The translations under genes and the position numbers were made by a program. Positions 23,901-37,800 of a DNA stretch of 64,000 nt are shown one piece after another. The notes below the pieces were generated by a model that saw only the letters and a list, made by a program, of their open reading frames with translations, did not search any database and had not been told where the DNA came from. The stretch comes from Rhynchonema sp. JSB1_4. Lineage: Eukaryota > Nematoda > Chromadorea > Monhysterida > Xyalidae. The stretch covers positions 1 to 64,000 of the forward strand of contig JASAMV010000977.1 in NCBI GenBank assembly GCA_030248065.1, in the 5' to 3' direction. Every line of letters starts with the position of its first letter. Position 1 is the first letter of the stretch.

Positions 23901-24733
23901 TTGAGCCTGATTGTGCAGGGGATGGGCCACACTGACATTGACATTGTGCGTCGACTTATCGTAGCTCATGCAGTCACACATCAGTTGTCTGACACATTGC
24001 ATGTAACATCAATCTTGTGCACTTGCTTATTGCAGCTTTGGGAACTTTTTATCGAAGTCAATAATGGGCGAAGTGATTGCGAGTGAGAACTGGCTTACCG
24101 TCTATCTGGAGCGCATTTTTGGATATACTGTACACTGGTGGCGCAGATGTTATGCACGAAACAAATGCTACGTTATATGTGGACACCCTGTGAAATTGAC
24201 ATGTTCCTCTCTAATTCAGGTCTGGATCTGCCAATGAAGGTAGTGGACATGTTCGGTTGTGGTTTGCCAGTGCTCGCACGTGAGTTCGCGTGCATCGGTG
24301 AACTGGTGAACGCGCGCAAAAACGGCCTTTTATTTATGGACAGTGCCAAACTGACCGAACACCTGCAAACGTTGCTGGCGGGGTTCCCGAAATACAGCAA
24401 GGTTGGAAACACCATTGACCGTTTCTCAACCATAGCTACAAGATAGATGGGCAATAAGCTCGTGCCGGGTGGTGGATGGAGACCGGAGATTGGGCGTGCA
24501 CTTGGAGAACTAAGGGCCCGACCTTTGCTGGGCACTCCCGCCTTTCCAAAAAGATCTCTGATCGACCACGACCTGGCGCCGTTTATTGCAAATGGCAATT
24601 TATGATAGTCTACGCTGAATTTGATCTGCAGGAATTGTCTGAAATGCGGCGAAATCTGGCGATCGAACCATTGGGCACGTGGGAGGACAACTGGGAGGCG
24701 ACTGCCTGGCCATTGTTGCAGCGAATGCACTAG
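20997..24733 (+). CDS. alg-1 (ALG1 mannosyltransferase): ALG1, chitobiosyldiphosphodolichol beta-1,4-mannosyltransferase
   Basis: ALG1 adds the first mannose from GDP-mannose to GlcNAc2-PP-dolichol on the cytosolic face of the ER. Exons: 20997-21160, 21776-21979, 22060-22161, 22281-22442, 22642-22772, 22836-22941, 23214-23291, 23714-23895, 24220-24401, 24632-24733; 1413 nt, 470 aa (human 464), phases consistent. Landmarks are [96 protein letters not shown] and [16 protein letters not shown]. The usual N-terminal membrane anchor precedes the [10 protein letters not shown] motif; here the frame stays open upstream to 20772 and encodes a hydrophobic stretch (IALGIIALALTNLFTYFG), but it has no ATG. 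The true first exon may therefore lie upstream, or the ATG at 20997 is used. A 3' acceptor (CATTTCAG) ends at 20928. Not to be confused with the worm Argonaute gene also called alg-1. Confidence 0.93.
21289..21577. mobile_element. Foldback element, GTATAGTAAATTT ends (copy 2), ALG1 intron 1
   Basis: A 289-bp inverted repeat with ends GTATAGTAAATTTCTAATTT and its reverse complement. The arms include GTTGCCTCATGCATTTTTAC, GGGAAACTCCCGTTCGAAGT and a loop near 21420-21440. The subterminal block TTGCCTCATGCATTTTTACA recurs at 48340-48366. Confidence 0.8.
23555..23612. repeat. Short hairpin in ALG1 intron 7
   Basis: ACCAGCGTAAAAATT and AATTTTTACGCTGGT form an exact 15-bp stem around a loop of about 30 bases. 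It shares ACGCTGGTCAA with the hairpin at 9385-9490. Confidence 0.5.
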
Positions 24734-24895
24734 ACCGATTGGACAAACAAACATACCAATCTTCAAACAAACTTTCTTTTATTGTTATTAAAATTTGACT
24801 CTCAGAGTCGAATGTTTGCTTTCTGACATTCCAATTACAATGGACAATACATGGGTATAAATATATTAAAAATATACATGGACTTTTTTGCATGA

Positions 24896-24901
24896 AATAA
24901 A
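24896..24901 (+). terminator. Candidate ALG1 polyadenylation signal
   Basis: AATAAA lies 163 bases past the ALG1 stop codon; another is near 25023. The CLIP-like gene ends at 25858 on the other strand, so the two genes share this 1.1 kb 3' region. I see no further gene in 24734-25857. Confidence 0.4.
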
Positions 24902-25857
24902 CCGGAGAATCATTCACTTTGAAAAAGTATGGGTGATTTCAAACGGTGCAAAACGTGCAGCTAAATGGGCAAATAACTCAAGAAAACCGTTAAAAACAGA
25001 AAAAATGCTGAAGACGTAAAGTTGAATAAAACAGCCAGAATCAAAACTACCAAAATCAAAAAAACCGTTGAACGCAATTAAAGAAAAAAGGCAGAAACCT
25101 CAGTCAGAATAAAAAATCATGCAGGTAGCAAATCAAAAACGTCACGCGCCCGATTACGTAAGCTCATCAACAGAAATGCGCCTGCCTGTCTGACGTGCCG
25201 ATCGGCTTTCATTGTATTGTTCCTGAGGTTTGCTAGGTTCGTTCTTAGAGATAAAGCATAGAAACAGTTACAAACAAAGTAGGTATTATAACAACTGTGG
25301 TGTTGTACAAAGGCGTATTTTGGTAATATTGTCAAACCTCAGTTCTCAGTGCCAGGATAAAGCAAACACGAAATAGAAAGAGCATTTCTCAGCCTTAATC
25401 AGTTATCACATCACACAAAAACATCAAACGACTCTTCTCTTTTCGGCACTATGGCCACCCACAAACTGATATAAAAATCAAATACGTACAATAAAAATAT
25501 AAGCCCGTATTGGAGAGATCCACAACGCAAACGCAGAGTAGGACTGCAATGTACAAATGCTAAATTTACAAATAATTTTTACAATTTTTGATCATCAATA
25601 AAATGAAACGAGCTTGAAAATCTAATCCACCGCCCTGCACAAACCAACTAAAAACTGCTCGAACGATGCCGGAAATTCTAGATATTTCGCAGCCTTTTTT
25701 TCACTGGGTTGTGCCTGTGCGGCTCAAAAATATTTATCGAACAATGCTGAAAAATCTAGCAATAAATGCCCACCAGCTTATAATTAAAAAATTTATCGCC
25801 GAAATAAAAATGGGAGCTCGAATTGTTCGAATCACAGCAGCAGCGAGCCAAAACTGT

Positions 25858-28800
25858 CTAGCATTCCTCCTCATTGACCGAGCCAGTGAACACGCCTGAA
25901 TCGGGCATACCTGACGTGTTGCGACGACCCTGCAACAGGTGCACTGTTTGGTTCATTGTGCCATTTGTTTGGTGCTGTTTTACGTGGACCCGACCCAGTA
26001 TCAATCACAGAAAAACTAGACAGTTGGTTGTGTTGTGAAAATACAAACGAGCTCATTCCCAGCAGTAAACATCGCTCATGAGATGCCCTGGCACTGTTCC
26101 ACGCGTTTCGAAGCATTTGAAAACACAACAAAGAGAAATTGCGTATGTTTTTGGATTGCTCATTTTTTAAATTTGTTCCTGTAAATGACATGTGCTGGTG
26201 TGCATACCTGCTGCTGTCTTCGTTCGATCAACGGCGGTGGCGAGCTTGACGAACCATGTGCCGAGTCGGTGTTGTGCGCCGTGTCACGAACCTCACTAGT
26301 GCCGGCCGTCGGCGAACTAGCAGCGCTGCAAAAATGCTGTATTGTCAATTATACATGTGGCACTAGCAGGCACTTGGTCGTGCCGTTACTGATCACTTGA
26401 TCTTGATTTCCGAACATAGACACTCTTCAACAAATAACTGTCAAAAGCGGTCGGAAATTGAGAGTCAAACGTTTTGAAAGGATAACATAAACTAACATGT
26501 CTACTGCGGCAAATGTGCACATTGAGTGTGAAACATCATTCAAGTAGCCTTGATTACCAACCTGTTATCTGACGATCCACTTTTAGCCGTTGTTTCCACG
26601 CCACCGAACGATAATCGCTTCTTACTCGATTCGGACACAAACGTTTGAATGTCGTCGCCCGCCTTGGCCCCTGCAAGGCACCGACAAAATAAATAGCCAA
26701 AAAGCTTATGCACAATTAGTTATTGAAAGTTGGTAACAGAAACTGAACGACACAATAATGAAACCGCACAGGCGAAAACCACCATCAATACGAGATCATT
26801 ATCAAAAATACGAAAATGAATACCGTAACAAAGGACAACTACAGAGAAAAGTTACCCGAACTGGATTGCGCATCCGGCGCTAAATCACGAGTGAAAGTTA
26901 GCATCGCATGATTCGTACACAACCAGAATTGTGCAATGGCACCCCCCAGTCAGCATCAGCAACACTATTTTACGCCAACCTTTCGCCTGTCGTTGCACAG
27001 CCCGACGTCCACTGCGTTTGTACGCGTGCAGCACGGATCGCGACATCACATCTGGTTGGTCGGTGTTGCTGCTCACATAGACACTCGTCGACATTATGGA
27101 TGGGGTGGGAATGTGCGATGCTGCAATCAATGCACACGCTCGTTATGCAGTTCGTGTCAAAGTTGAAACAACCCTAGCTCAACAGCCAACGCACATGACC
27201 GAATGATTACAGAAAAAGTTAGAAAGTCTGTTACAGCTACTGAGACGAATAAAAAAGTGCTTCTTGTTTACAGCGAGTACCCAAGTAAGATTTTCAGATT
27301 GTGATGCGGCCCAGCCCTGTTCAACCAACCATAATGTGCACCAGCGTTATGCGCATGCGATTCCGAGTTTGAGCTGCGCGACCGTCTGTTCGAGTACGGC
27401 GTGAGACTGGATTGTTGGTCGTCTTCGTCCGAGCATTCCGCTGCCACCGTCAATCTGCAACGCAAATGAAACATTATTTATGATTGTCTCTAATTTCTCT
27501 TATTGTCTCTCAAAACCAGAACGAGTACGTAAGCATAGTAGTAAAGTCATCGAGCCTAACCGATACTGCAGCTCCTCCTTCTCCTTGCGCAACGATTGTG
27601 TCATGGCATCATTTTGTCGCGCCGATTCACGGTAATGCTCGCATTCACGCGTCAGGGCCCTGGAAAGACGTAGTCTTCAGATTTCTGTGAACGTAACAGC
27701 GTTTCTGGACCAGTCCCGCGCGCAAGCGATAGGGTCACACAATGGCTAAGTGTGAGTACGATGGAAATCTGTGCCAGATTGCTAAAGACCTGCAGATCCA
27801 CCGTGTCTATTTTCTTTCCAATTTACACTCATGTAACAAACGACAGATCATTGATATTGTTGACCAGGTGATTATTGAACAGTGGGTGAAAACATGTTGA
27901 ACAGTGCGATAAAATCTACTCACTTCTCGACCTCGCGCTGCCGTTCAAGTTTCTGCCGGAGATCCTCCTGTTTGTGTTTCAATTTCTGAATCTCCATATC
28001 TTTGTTCGGTATCTCGTTGACGGCCAGCTGCAGTTCGCCGTTTTTCGCGCGCAACTCACGCAGATCGGCCTGGCGCATCTCGAGCGCCGTTTGCAGGGAC
28101 TCGACTTCTTTCGACAGCAGCTGCAAGTTGAAACGGGTATGTTCCAGAAAATCGACGCGGTTCACATCACATGCTCGGAATTAAAAGAGAGAAGAAAGAG
28201 AGGAATTGCCTTGTATAACCGCGGAAAAACCTCTTGAATCATGGCTCCCGTGTTTGCTGTTAAATTAGCGATAGGCCTCTAAGCTCAGCAGCGAAAATGA
28301 ATGACAGCACTCTGGCTAAATGCTGCATGTGAAACTTCACAAGGCCACTCACCTATTCACAAGCCCCTCAGTTAAGCAAAGAATCACAAAACTATGTCAA
28401 TTACCAATCGCGCGTACCTGGCATTTTTCATCAGCGCTTTTCGTCAGTGTTTCCTGCAGCTGCTTGGCGCGTTCGGTGGCCGCTGTCAACTCGTCTTGCA
28501 GCTGCGACAGCTCGCCTTCGTGCGACGTTTTCAGATCTGAATTATCATAGAAACAAAAATGTCAACAGAGTGCAGTGAAACAAGCCAGCGTGCAAACAAT
28601 GGCAATAAAAACCACACCAGAAACACTGCGATACACACGAAGTAGATTGCGATTACACACAAAGTTACCTTTCAGCGACGTTTGGTATTCGAAATCCTGT
28701 CGCTTGAGTTCCTGCTCAAAATATTGTTTCGTCTCCTCCACGCGCTCGTCTGCCCATTTCTCATAATGCACTTTCGTTTCGTCCAGCGCTTTTTCTTTCT

Positions 28801-31800
28801 AAAATTAACAGCATACCTAATTATTGCCTTCCAGCATGAACAATCCAAAATAAACATGATCGTTGGTCAACATACCTCGGCCTCCAATTCAGCGGTAATC
28901 TTCTTCAGCTGGTCTTCGTGCTGCTTTTGCACTGAAACATTGTAGCCGCCAATTAGGGTCAGGATCAAGATCAGAACTCCAGCTAATATCATCACAACAA
29001 CGCCGCTGTTGGGTGAGAAAGCTGACGATGCTTCGATTAAATTCAGTGTTTCCGAATGACCTAGTATCTCGAACACCCTCAATATTTCCGCACTTGCATT
29101 CATATTCGGTGGGAAAGCTATGTATCACACGTCTCGAAAACAGTGTCTGACTCGTATTCTATAGAACGCCTTTCAGTTAGGCCCCGCTGCGTTTTATGAC
29201 CGTTAAAGTCGTGTGACATGTCGGGTACGCTTTTCGACGCAAACGCACTCTGCAGTTGTACACCAACAAACCTGTCATAAAACTGTGTTTATACGACCGT
29301 TACAATGGGTCATGAAATTTCACTATCAGAATCAAGGTCACATCCCACCGCACACGCACACAAAACTTTTTAATTGAAATGTATAAATTACAAATTACTG
29401 CTCGGTTTTCAGATCAGACAAACATCGAACCTCGCATTGCATTTGCTGGCTATTTGCCCCCTAAGATCCGAAGAAAAATAATTTCTCCATATTCTTTCAG
29501 CCCGTTGCATCATAAAATGTGCATAATGCTTGATTTATCAAGTGCACCCACCCAATGAATGCACTAACGTTCCGATCGTTGCAGCTGTAGCTCCTCCGTG
29601 CGCTGCACATGCAGTCGTTCAACGGCACCAGTGTGCGCATCACACAACTGCGTTTTTTCGATCGCTGCCGCATCTGAGAAGACGTGGAATGTTTGAAGTT
29701 CGTTTTATTCATGCCAGAACCAGATACAAATTCTGATGAAAGTAAAGTGGCAGCTTCACCGACAGCGTCCCACATATTTTGGATAAGACAGACCAGTACA
29801 ACAACATCAATGCGCGGGCACATACCCACAGCGTCCTTGGTTTGTTGCAATTCCAGCTGCAGCACGGCCATCGCGTTGCCGAGCATTTCGTCGCGTTGTT
29901 GAAAATGTTGATTGAGTATGGAGAGCACGTCCATCGACTTGGTCGTCTGTCGCAGTCGTGCTTCGCCCGTCGCCACCTGCCGTTCCAGTTGACGACGCGC
30001 CTCCTCGGCTGCTAAAACAACGGGGCGGTTGGTATTCGGTCAAGCACACAAATTTTAATACAACTGAAATAGCAGGTTCTACTAAAATTCTAACAAACAA
30101 TTGAAACAAACACACAACAACTGAAATACCCTTATTTGCCGTGCCAATCAGCCAAGACCTACCAGCCAACAATTGTGTTTGTTCGACAGTGGACGACGGT
30201 CGTCGCGAGGACGCAGCCGACGTGCCAGCCGAGTTTTGTTGCGACAGAGGTTTGCGCACGTCGGTGGATTTATGTGAGGTAGATGATGCGCCACTCGCTG
30301 ACATCGTTGCTGCTGCAACACATACACACAATACTTCTTGTTGTTAGTGGCGGCGGTTGCAGCACGACCCGGCTCGATCCTCCCAGTTTCCAGCAGCCAT
30401 CGACCATTTTCGACACTTGATTTTCCATAAACACCATTTTATAATGTGAATAAGACTATACCTTTGTTTGTTGTCGGTGGTTTTCGCGACGCCGCAGCGA
30501 TCGACGGAGTCACACGACTGGAGGCCACTTTGGGTGTCGACAATGGTGGTCTTTTGTTCGCTGCTGCACCGGCGGCAGCCGAAGTCGTTGTGGACGGGCC
30601 GCCTAAAATTATGCAGGTTGATTGCTGATGTTTCACATTGGGACTGAATTTTCGTTCTGAATACAGTGCGGCGACACTTACTTAGCTCGGGTCTAACAAG
30701 ACGAAGGTACCAGACCGCGGATACTACAGCCAGCATGACGAGTGACACAAACACAACGCAAAAGTGACTCGGCTTGACGTACCACTTTTAGTTTGACTAT
30801 TAGTACAGCTGAGACTGAACTGTGCTCCCATGAATGAATCAGCTGGCAAAAGGATTGTACGGTACTTCAAAAGAACGTCCGACTTTTGACTCTTCAAAGT
30901 AGGCTGGTTTCGAGGATGGTCACTTGAAGACCAGTGCACACATAATAAAATAAAAACCAACACTCGAGGAGTGACTGTTACACTGGTCATCGACAGTTGG
31001 CTACTGATATCATTGACCTACACAACACACGTGACCTGATTTCATTTTGCCAGCCTACCTAATGTTTTTGCCAGCTATCATATCCAGAGCTCTAGAAAAG
31101 TCGCCAGCAGTGAAACTGCGATTTCAAGTTATATGCAGGTTCGGAAAATTGTATATCTCTGAATCCGTTATTCAAATACAAGGGTCTATAACCTAGTAAT
31201 ACAGTCAATATTGACAGATTAGCCGAGTCAGACAGTTGGATCGCAAGTTTGAGGCGTGAATAAGAGCAACAGCTTTGGCTTAGACAACATCAAACTGCTT
31301 GTGTGATTTGCGAACTTGGTACAACTTGTAGCGGTTTATGTAAAACCAGAAAGCATCAAATAAACAAATGATCTGCGGGTGTCTCATATCAATAACTATG
31401 TGACATGACAACCTCACCTTTTTTAGCACCACCGGCCTTGGCAGTTGTCCCATTGACAGTCGTGGTCTTCGAGGTAGCAGGAGGCCTGCCTTTGTTTGTC
31501 GCGGTGGCAGAGGGCTTGTTGGCGGTCGAGGTGGCAGCAATCTTTGCCTTGTTGACACTGCCAGCCTTGGACACGGTCGACGCAACACTGCCCGCTGGAC
31601 TCGACGCACGACTTCGTATCGATTCCGGCTTGTTCGGGGTCGTTTTGGTAGAATTAGCGGCTGCAGTATAATTGAATGAATGACAAATGAATGTTGTCAG
31701 CAATCAGGTGGTACCGGAGTTTTCCGGTTACAGCCCCTGGGCTCTATTCGGTAGTAGGTGGGAAATCGGATTTAAAAAATTATTTTTGTTCCCAGATAGA

Positions 31801-34800
31801 GCCCCGCGGCGCTTTAATCGAACCGCTTTCCGAATAGCGCCCCATCTAAATTTTTGTACTTTTTCAATGTGGTTCATACTTGGTTGCAACGCGCTCTTGT
31901 GTCATATAGATACTTGGTATAGACGCAATTCAGGTTCTATGCGAGGTAAAGGTTAGTACGAATTATTAACTAAAATAGCTGGTTTTGTTCCTTTTTTATC
32001 TGTAAATTTAGACCATAAACTGGACACCCGAACGAAAAAAATCCCGAATAAAGACCCATAAGGTTCTATTTCGAACATTTTCCGAATAAACCGAAAGACT
32101 CCGGTAAAATAACATATCACGGTCAATGTAGTCTTCAAAAACAATTTTTCAATAAGCGCACTGTGCGTTTTTTTGTTTTCTTGTATTTCGTCCTGTGCGC
32201 TAATTAGAACACGTGCGCCTATTTGAAAGGGGTTTATTTCGACACACAACTAACAGCACTTACAATTCGATGTCGATGGTCCCTGCACGTGGTCACCGGC
32301 GTCGTTGCATTCAACCGTCGCTTCACCGTTCGCCGCGGCTGTTTTCTCGTCGTCTTTCGCTTTCGATGCTGCCATATTGTCGGTGGGCGCGCGACGTTCT
32401 GCCAAATTATACTTGATTTTACCCACTTGATTATATTTATCAAGTTTATACCCACTTAATTCTCGAACTATATCGCAGTTCCACAGGTGCCACCTATGAA
32501 CTTCAATGAGATGAGGACAACAGAGCAGTGCAAAACGTTGCGGGAGGGGGCAAAGGGAGGTTTCAGAATTTCAAAGGCAAACGTTGGGACTTCTTTCCGG
32601 CGCAGTTCGACAGCACAACCTTCTAATATATGCAAGGTTGTCGAATGAACGCCAGCTCATTATCGTTTCCGACACAACCAAGCCACAAAGAACGAACGCC
32701 GTCGTCACATAAAAAACACGAGCAGGAAACAAGGGTCCTTCTCTAAGTCTCATGTGCGATGAAACCTCGCAGCCCTGCACTGAGCTCAATTTTTAACAAA
32801 ACGAACACATGCTTAGCTATTTATGCATTCAAGCACAGTTGGACCAACTACTAACAGCATCATGTGTAGGTGAGGTTCGAAAAGCCAGGGCCACTTGGGA
32901 AAAAGACCAGAGGTGCACTGTTTGCACGAGAGCAGGGCTAAATTAGATTCAACCACAAGCAGAGAGAGAGGTTAATATTCAGCCGTTCTGGTGAGCCACA
33001 TGTGCTGTCTGCCAGCTATGTGTGCAGCGCAACTAACGAACTAATCAATGACACCGATAGGCTTCGGTCAAATGAAATTGTCAGGATAACGTTGTGGCAT
33101 GGCACACAAACCAGCTCGTACCCAAGATGAACCATTGCAAACACTTGTCGACTCAAACCGACTTTGTGCAGGTCCTTTCGGTGGCAACAGTGACTGACGG
33201 ACCGGTCGTGGTTTGGCTGGTGCTGCCTTATTAACATTTGTCGCTGTGTTGTTGTTCGTTGTATTTGTTGTTTTGTTCGTTGTTGTTGTTCGTTGTTGCC
33301 CGTTCGTCTTGGCCGTCGGCCGCAGCGGTGTCGTCGCGGCAGGCATTTCCTTCGACGCTGCAAAAACGGAAGAGTTTTTGTGAAAAATCAGCACTTACAA
33401 GATCAGAATTGTGGGCATCTTCGATACTTGATACTTTTTTTAATGACCTGCTGCAACCAACCACATTCAATTGAGAACTTAGTAGTACATACGTCTTGAT
33501 CTGTGCACACTTTATCTGTTCAATATTGTACTTGTGACTACAGCAAAAAATGTGTCCGACACGCATACATTGATCGTAATATCGATGTAATGACTAGAAC
33601 GACACGACTACTTCTACTTTCCGGCGGTGCAACTGCGAATTGAGGTTTGGAGACATGAGAGGACCGGAGCGGCATTCAAAACTTTCAACGAACTATCGAA
33701 CCGCAAACTTATTATTCTGCAATTGCAATGCGATTATAATAATGCTCGCCATGTCTCAGGTTAGGGAAAAGCGAAAGATAGACAGAGAGAGAGCGAACAT
33801 GCATGCATTCACGCAGCGTGAGATCTACTTTTTCGGTTGACAAAATGAAAAAGATGTCGGGGTCGTGGGAGCGTCAGTGATGTGGTTTGCCATGCGCACA
33901 GATTTTGTCCAAAACATGTGCACGACGTGCATGCGTGATGACTACGGAACTGTGTACCTAACAGAAAACGAGCACGATACAGCTAAATTATTTTGGTGAC
34001 GCATGTACAAACGCCAAAAAATTGAATTTTGTGGTTTCCGAATAGCGCTCATCAACATGGAAGCAACCTGAGCGTTTTCATTTTCCGTCAGTTCGCAGAG
34101 AGGTCTCGCCAGGTACATTTGCGTGAGAGGACAACAGAACTAAAAAAACCAACATTTTTTCCGTCGGACAATATTACACAACGCCAAACACGCACAATAT
34201 GTCATAATAACGCCAGAGACTGAGGGAAAACCGGTTTAACATCACTCGTGGCGTATGCCAACGGAGGGACGAATGGAAGCACATTAGAAATCCATGAAAC
34301 AATTCTGCGACAAAAAACAAGTCGGTCACATGCAGTAATGGACAGAAACAAAATTTGCGGCATGATTTCAGCAAACAAGCCATTTCGAAATTGCACTGAA
34401 ACCCCAGGTGTCAGATCCATAGGTATCCGCACGTGTATAAATGTAAACATACAGGTTGCCGATGGAAATCAAAATGTTTCCAACACACCACAAAGCGAGT
34501 CTGTGCATTATGCAATCATGTGTATAATACGCAAATACTATAAAAGGTGAAATTTCACGTACCACGCTGCACATAAAATGCATTATGAAATGAAACGAAC
34601 GTCCCTTATTATGTTGTATGTAGATAAAAGGCTCATTCGGCTGTGATTACCGCGCAAATTATGACAACACGGATGGTCATCACATCGTATCGCTATAAGT
34701 TGTTTACTTGACTTCGCAAGATGCAAATGTTAATGAGGCGTGAGAGAAATAATCGTCAGATTACACCGCATGGTATGAAGTTCGAAGCTTTTTTAAGACG

Positions 34801-37800
34801 GGTTGCCTGAGAAGTTCGACCGCTATACAAACGGGGTTGAGGCAAAATAAGATTTTTTGAGTTTCCGACGCGTGCTTGGTAGTTAGTTACCCAATTTTTT
34901 CGGCTCAACTCAGCTTATTTTCTGAGATATGCCATTTTTGTATATTCCACCTCGCACCCATTTCGCACCCGGACAAAAAAACTGAAACGTCATAACTTGC
35001 TACATGACCGTTTTGAAAAATTTAAAAAACATTCGCATTTAGCTCCAGCAGAAGCTTTTCCAACGTGTCTAAATGGCTGTAAGGGCTCAAAAAGTTACAT
35101 TCGAAGAAAAAATTTTTTTCCAAGTTTTGGTCAATGTTCAAGCGAAAAAAGTTCTTACGGATTGTGGTCGATGAAAAGCGGTACGGTTTCATGTTCCCAA
35201 GCATTTTGCTGCAAGTTTTGCAAAGATACTTGGTCGCAAATGTATTTTTTAAAAAATACACCGCAGACAACCACCCACCACCAACCGCCAGCCCGCAAAG
35301 GGGATCTCTCCTCCTCATGCTTGTTATGTCGATGTGGATAACATGAGCAGATGCAAACAGTTTCTGTATCCAATGACACAATATAATGTTTATTACACAC
35401 AGTGTGACTCAAAAGTGTCTGACCTTGGTGAAAAGATTTTTTGTTTCCAGTCAGTTCAGTGTGACACATGAGCTCATTGATCTTGGCATTCAATGCTCAG
35501 GGAGTGGTACTTGTCTTGTTTGACTGTAACGTGCTGCATTGTCTGTGTGACACCAAATTGTTGCAAAAAATGTTGCATTTGTATGTTGCAAAAAAACTAG
35601 CTGTGTCAAAAGCTGTGAAAAAGATAAGTGCACGTAGAAACCCAAACGCATAGGCTTGTGGGGCAAATGCTAGCTATCGTTGCTTCACTACTACGATGAA
35701 TCATGTAAACTTCGCACCACAAAAGTGTGCCGCATCTTGGGGTTTTGCAGTGTGTGACGGTATTGGACTTAATTTCTTTAACTAATTTGCTGCATTGATT
35801 GCCGTTTTATTGAGGATGAACATCTACATTCTGTTTATGTTACACTTTGTAGAAACTGCTGTGTGCTTCTTATAAGCGTGTTTTTAGTTCATCAATTTGA
35901 CAATTCCTTGCTTTCGAAACGTCAAAAAACTCGAAGTATATGAACGTCATGGTGTAAAATGTAAGAAGAAAGTCTCTGAAAAGTGAAAGCGTTCAAACAT
36001 CCAAATATGGCAAGGCGACAATAAAGTGAAATATTTAAATAGAAAACAACCAGGGTTACATACGTGTCTACGCACAGGCATGTATGTAGGTATAGTGTTT
36101 CCTGTTTTGCTTGGTCCAAGGAAACAACCTGCCCCCGTGTTATAACTGAACTTCTAGTTGAGGTCGAGATTACAATTTCGACTCAATCACGCAGTTGGCA
36201 AAAACGTGTCAATGTTTGCCTGTGGAATCTAACAACAGCAATGTTTCACGTGCTCGCTGTGAGCTTTGTTACGTGTGCGCTGCCAGCATGTCAATGAAAC
36301 ATTCCACTATGTTTGCTGCTGAGTGTCGTGCTTGGATTAACAAGGACACATTCTTAATCTCTTTCATTAGTTTCTGAGATCTCGACCCCAAACTGGAGTC
36401 GAGTTATAACGTGGGGTGGTTTGTTTCCTTTGCCTTGCATAAAAAGGAAATAATATGAAGTTATTATTTGACATGTCTGGCAACAAACGAAAAATACAGT
36501 ATAAAATACAACAAACAACTACAATACCAACCGAACAACGTGATACAATACTGGACTACTGGTAAAATCACATAAGCATGGGCGCAGGAGCAACGTATTC
36601 CAGATGAACCTGCCCACTTGGAACGCGATGTACAGGCAGTGATGTGGTTGGGGAGGGTATGGGGGGTAAACTGCTAGCTAGCTTTCTTGCTCCGAAACCC
36701 ATACCCCCAAACTGGCTAGCTAGCTTTCTTGCTCCGGTCATCAAGTCAAAAACAGTGCTGATTTTAGTGACAAAATGACCATTTTATGGGCCAAAATGGT
36801 CAAATTCGCTCAAATTTGTTCAAATTTGCACGAAAACACGCATTTTAAGGCTGATTTTGGCATAATTTCGACCAATTTTTATACCCCTGTTTTTGACTTC
36901 GGGACCAATACCCCCAAATCGGGGTACCCGGCCAGCTAGCTAGCTTTCTTGCGCCGGACCCCTCCAGCTAGCTAGCGTTCTTGCTCGGACCAACTACATC
37001 ATTGTGCACAGTATGCCACCGATGTGGGCAATCCATTTGATCGCTGCACCGGGCACCAAGTACTCGCACCACCACCACTTGGTGTTGATGTGGTCCTGAA
37101 TGTTCCGAATGACACGCGCACCCTGACTGGACAAGGCGTCACCTTCGACCGCGTCATTGATGTCCTGCCACACAGGGGCGCGCTTGCTGAGATAGGCGAG
37201 TGCGTCGTTGGTTCTGACCGAGCACTTCCTGCAAACATCGGGAGTCGGCCTAAAAAACATCGCTATTAGTGTTTTCACAACAGTTTTGGGTGTTTTATTT
37301 TTTGGGTTTTTGAAGTACGATCAAAGTCTTGATCGTTTTGAAGTCGCAAAGTTTGAGCGATACCCACATGGTTGTATGAGCTACACATACTAAGAACATC
37401 GACGCAGTAGCCGTGTCGTTAACAGAAGGAGTTACCCCATCTAAGAGCCATAGAAAATCGGTTCGGTGTATAACCACGAGCCATGCCAGGACACAGCAAA
37501 GGAATCAGACTCATGACAACCAACAGCTGGTTAACCAACCGCTTATTAAAAATAACCAACCTTCTGCATGTAACGAATATTTGCAGCTCATTATCACGAC
37601 CAAAACAAGGAATTTTGGTTTTTATCTGCTTTGTGACAATGAACACAGCAACAGTGGATGACACAATACAGAGTGTGAAGTTCATGTAACATCAGTGTTA
37701 TGGACCTCATTTAAAGCCTAATGAGTTCCGGTAAACGACTGGTCACAAAAAACTTTTCACCAAGGTCAGAAACTTTTGAGTCACACTGTGTGTAATAAAC

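Noticed and set aside
24173..24766. 197-codon minus-strand frame
   Set aside because: Shadow of the last two ALG1 exons.
32264..32398. ATG at 32375 considered as an independent gene start
   Set aside because: The exon has a good upstream acceptor (TTTGGCAG) and in-phase codons before this Met, so it is more likely internal.
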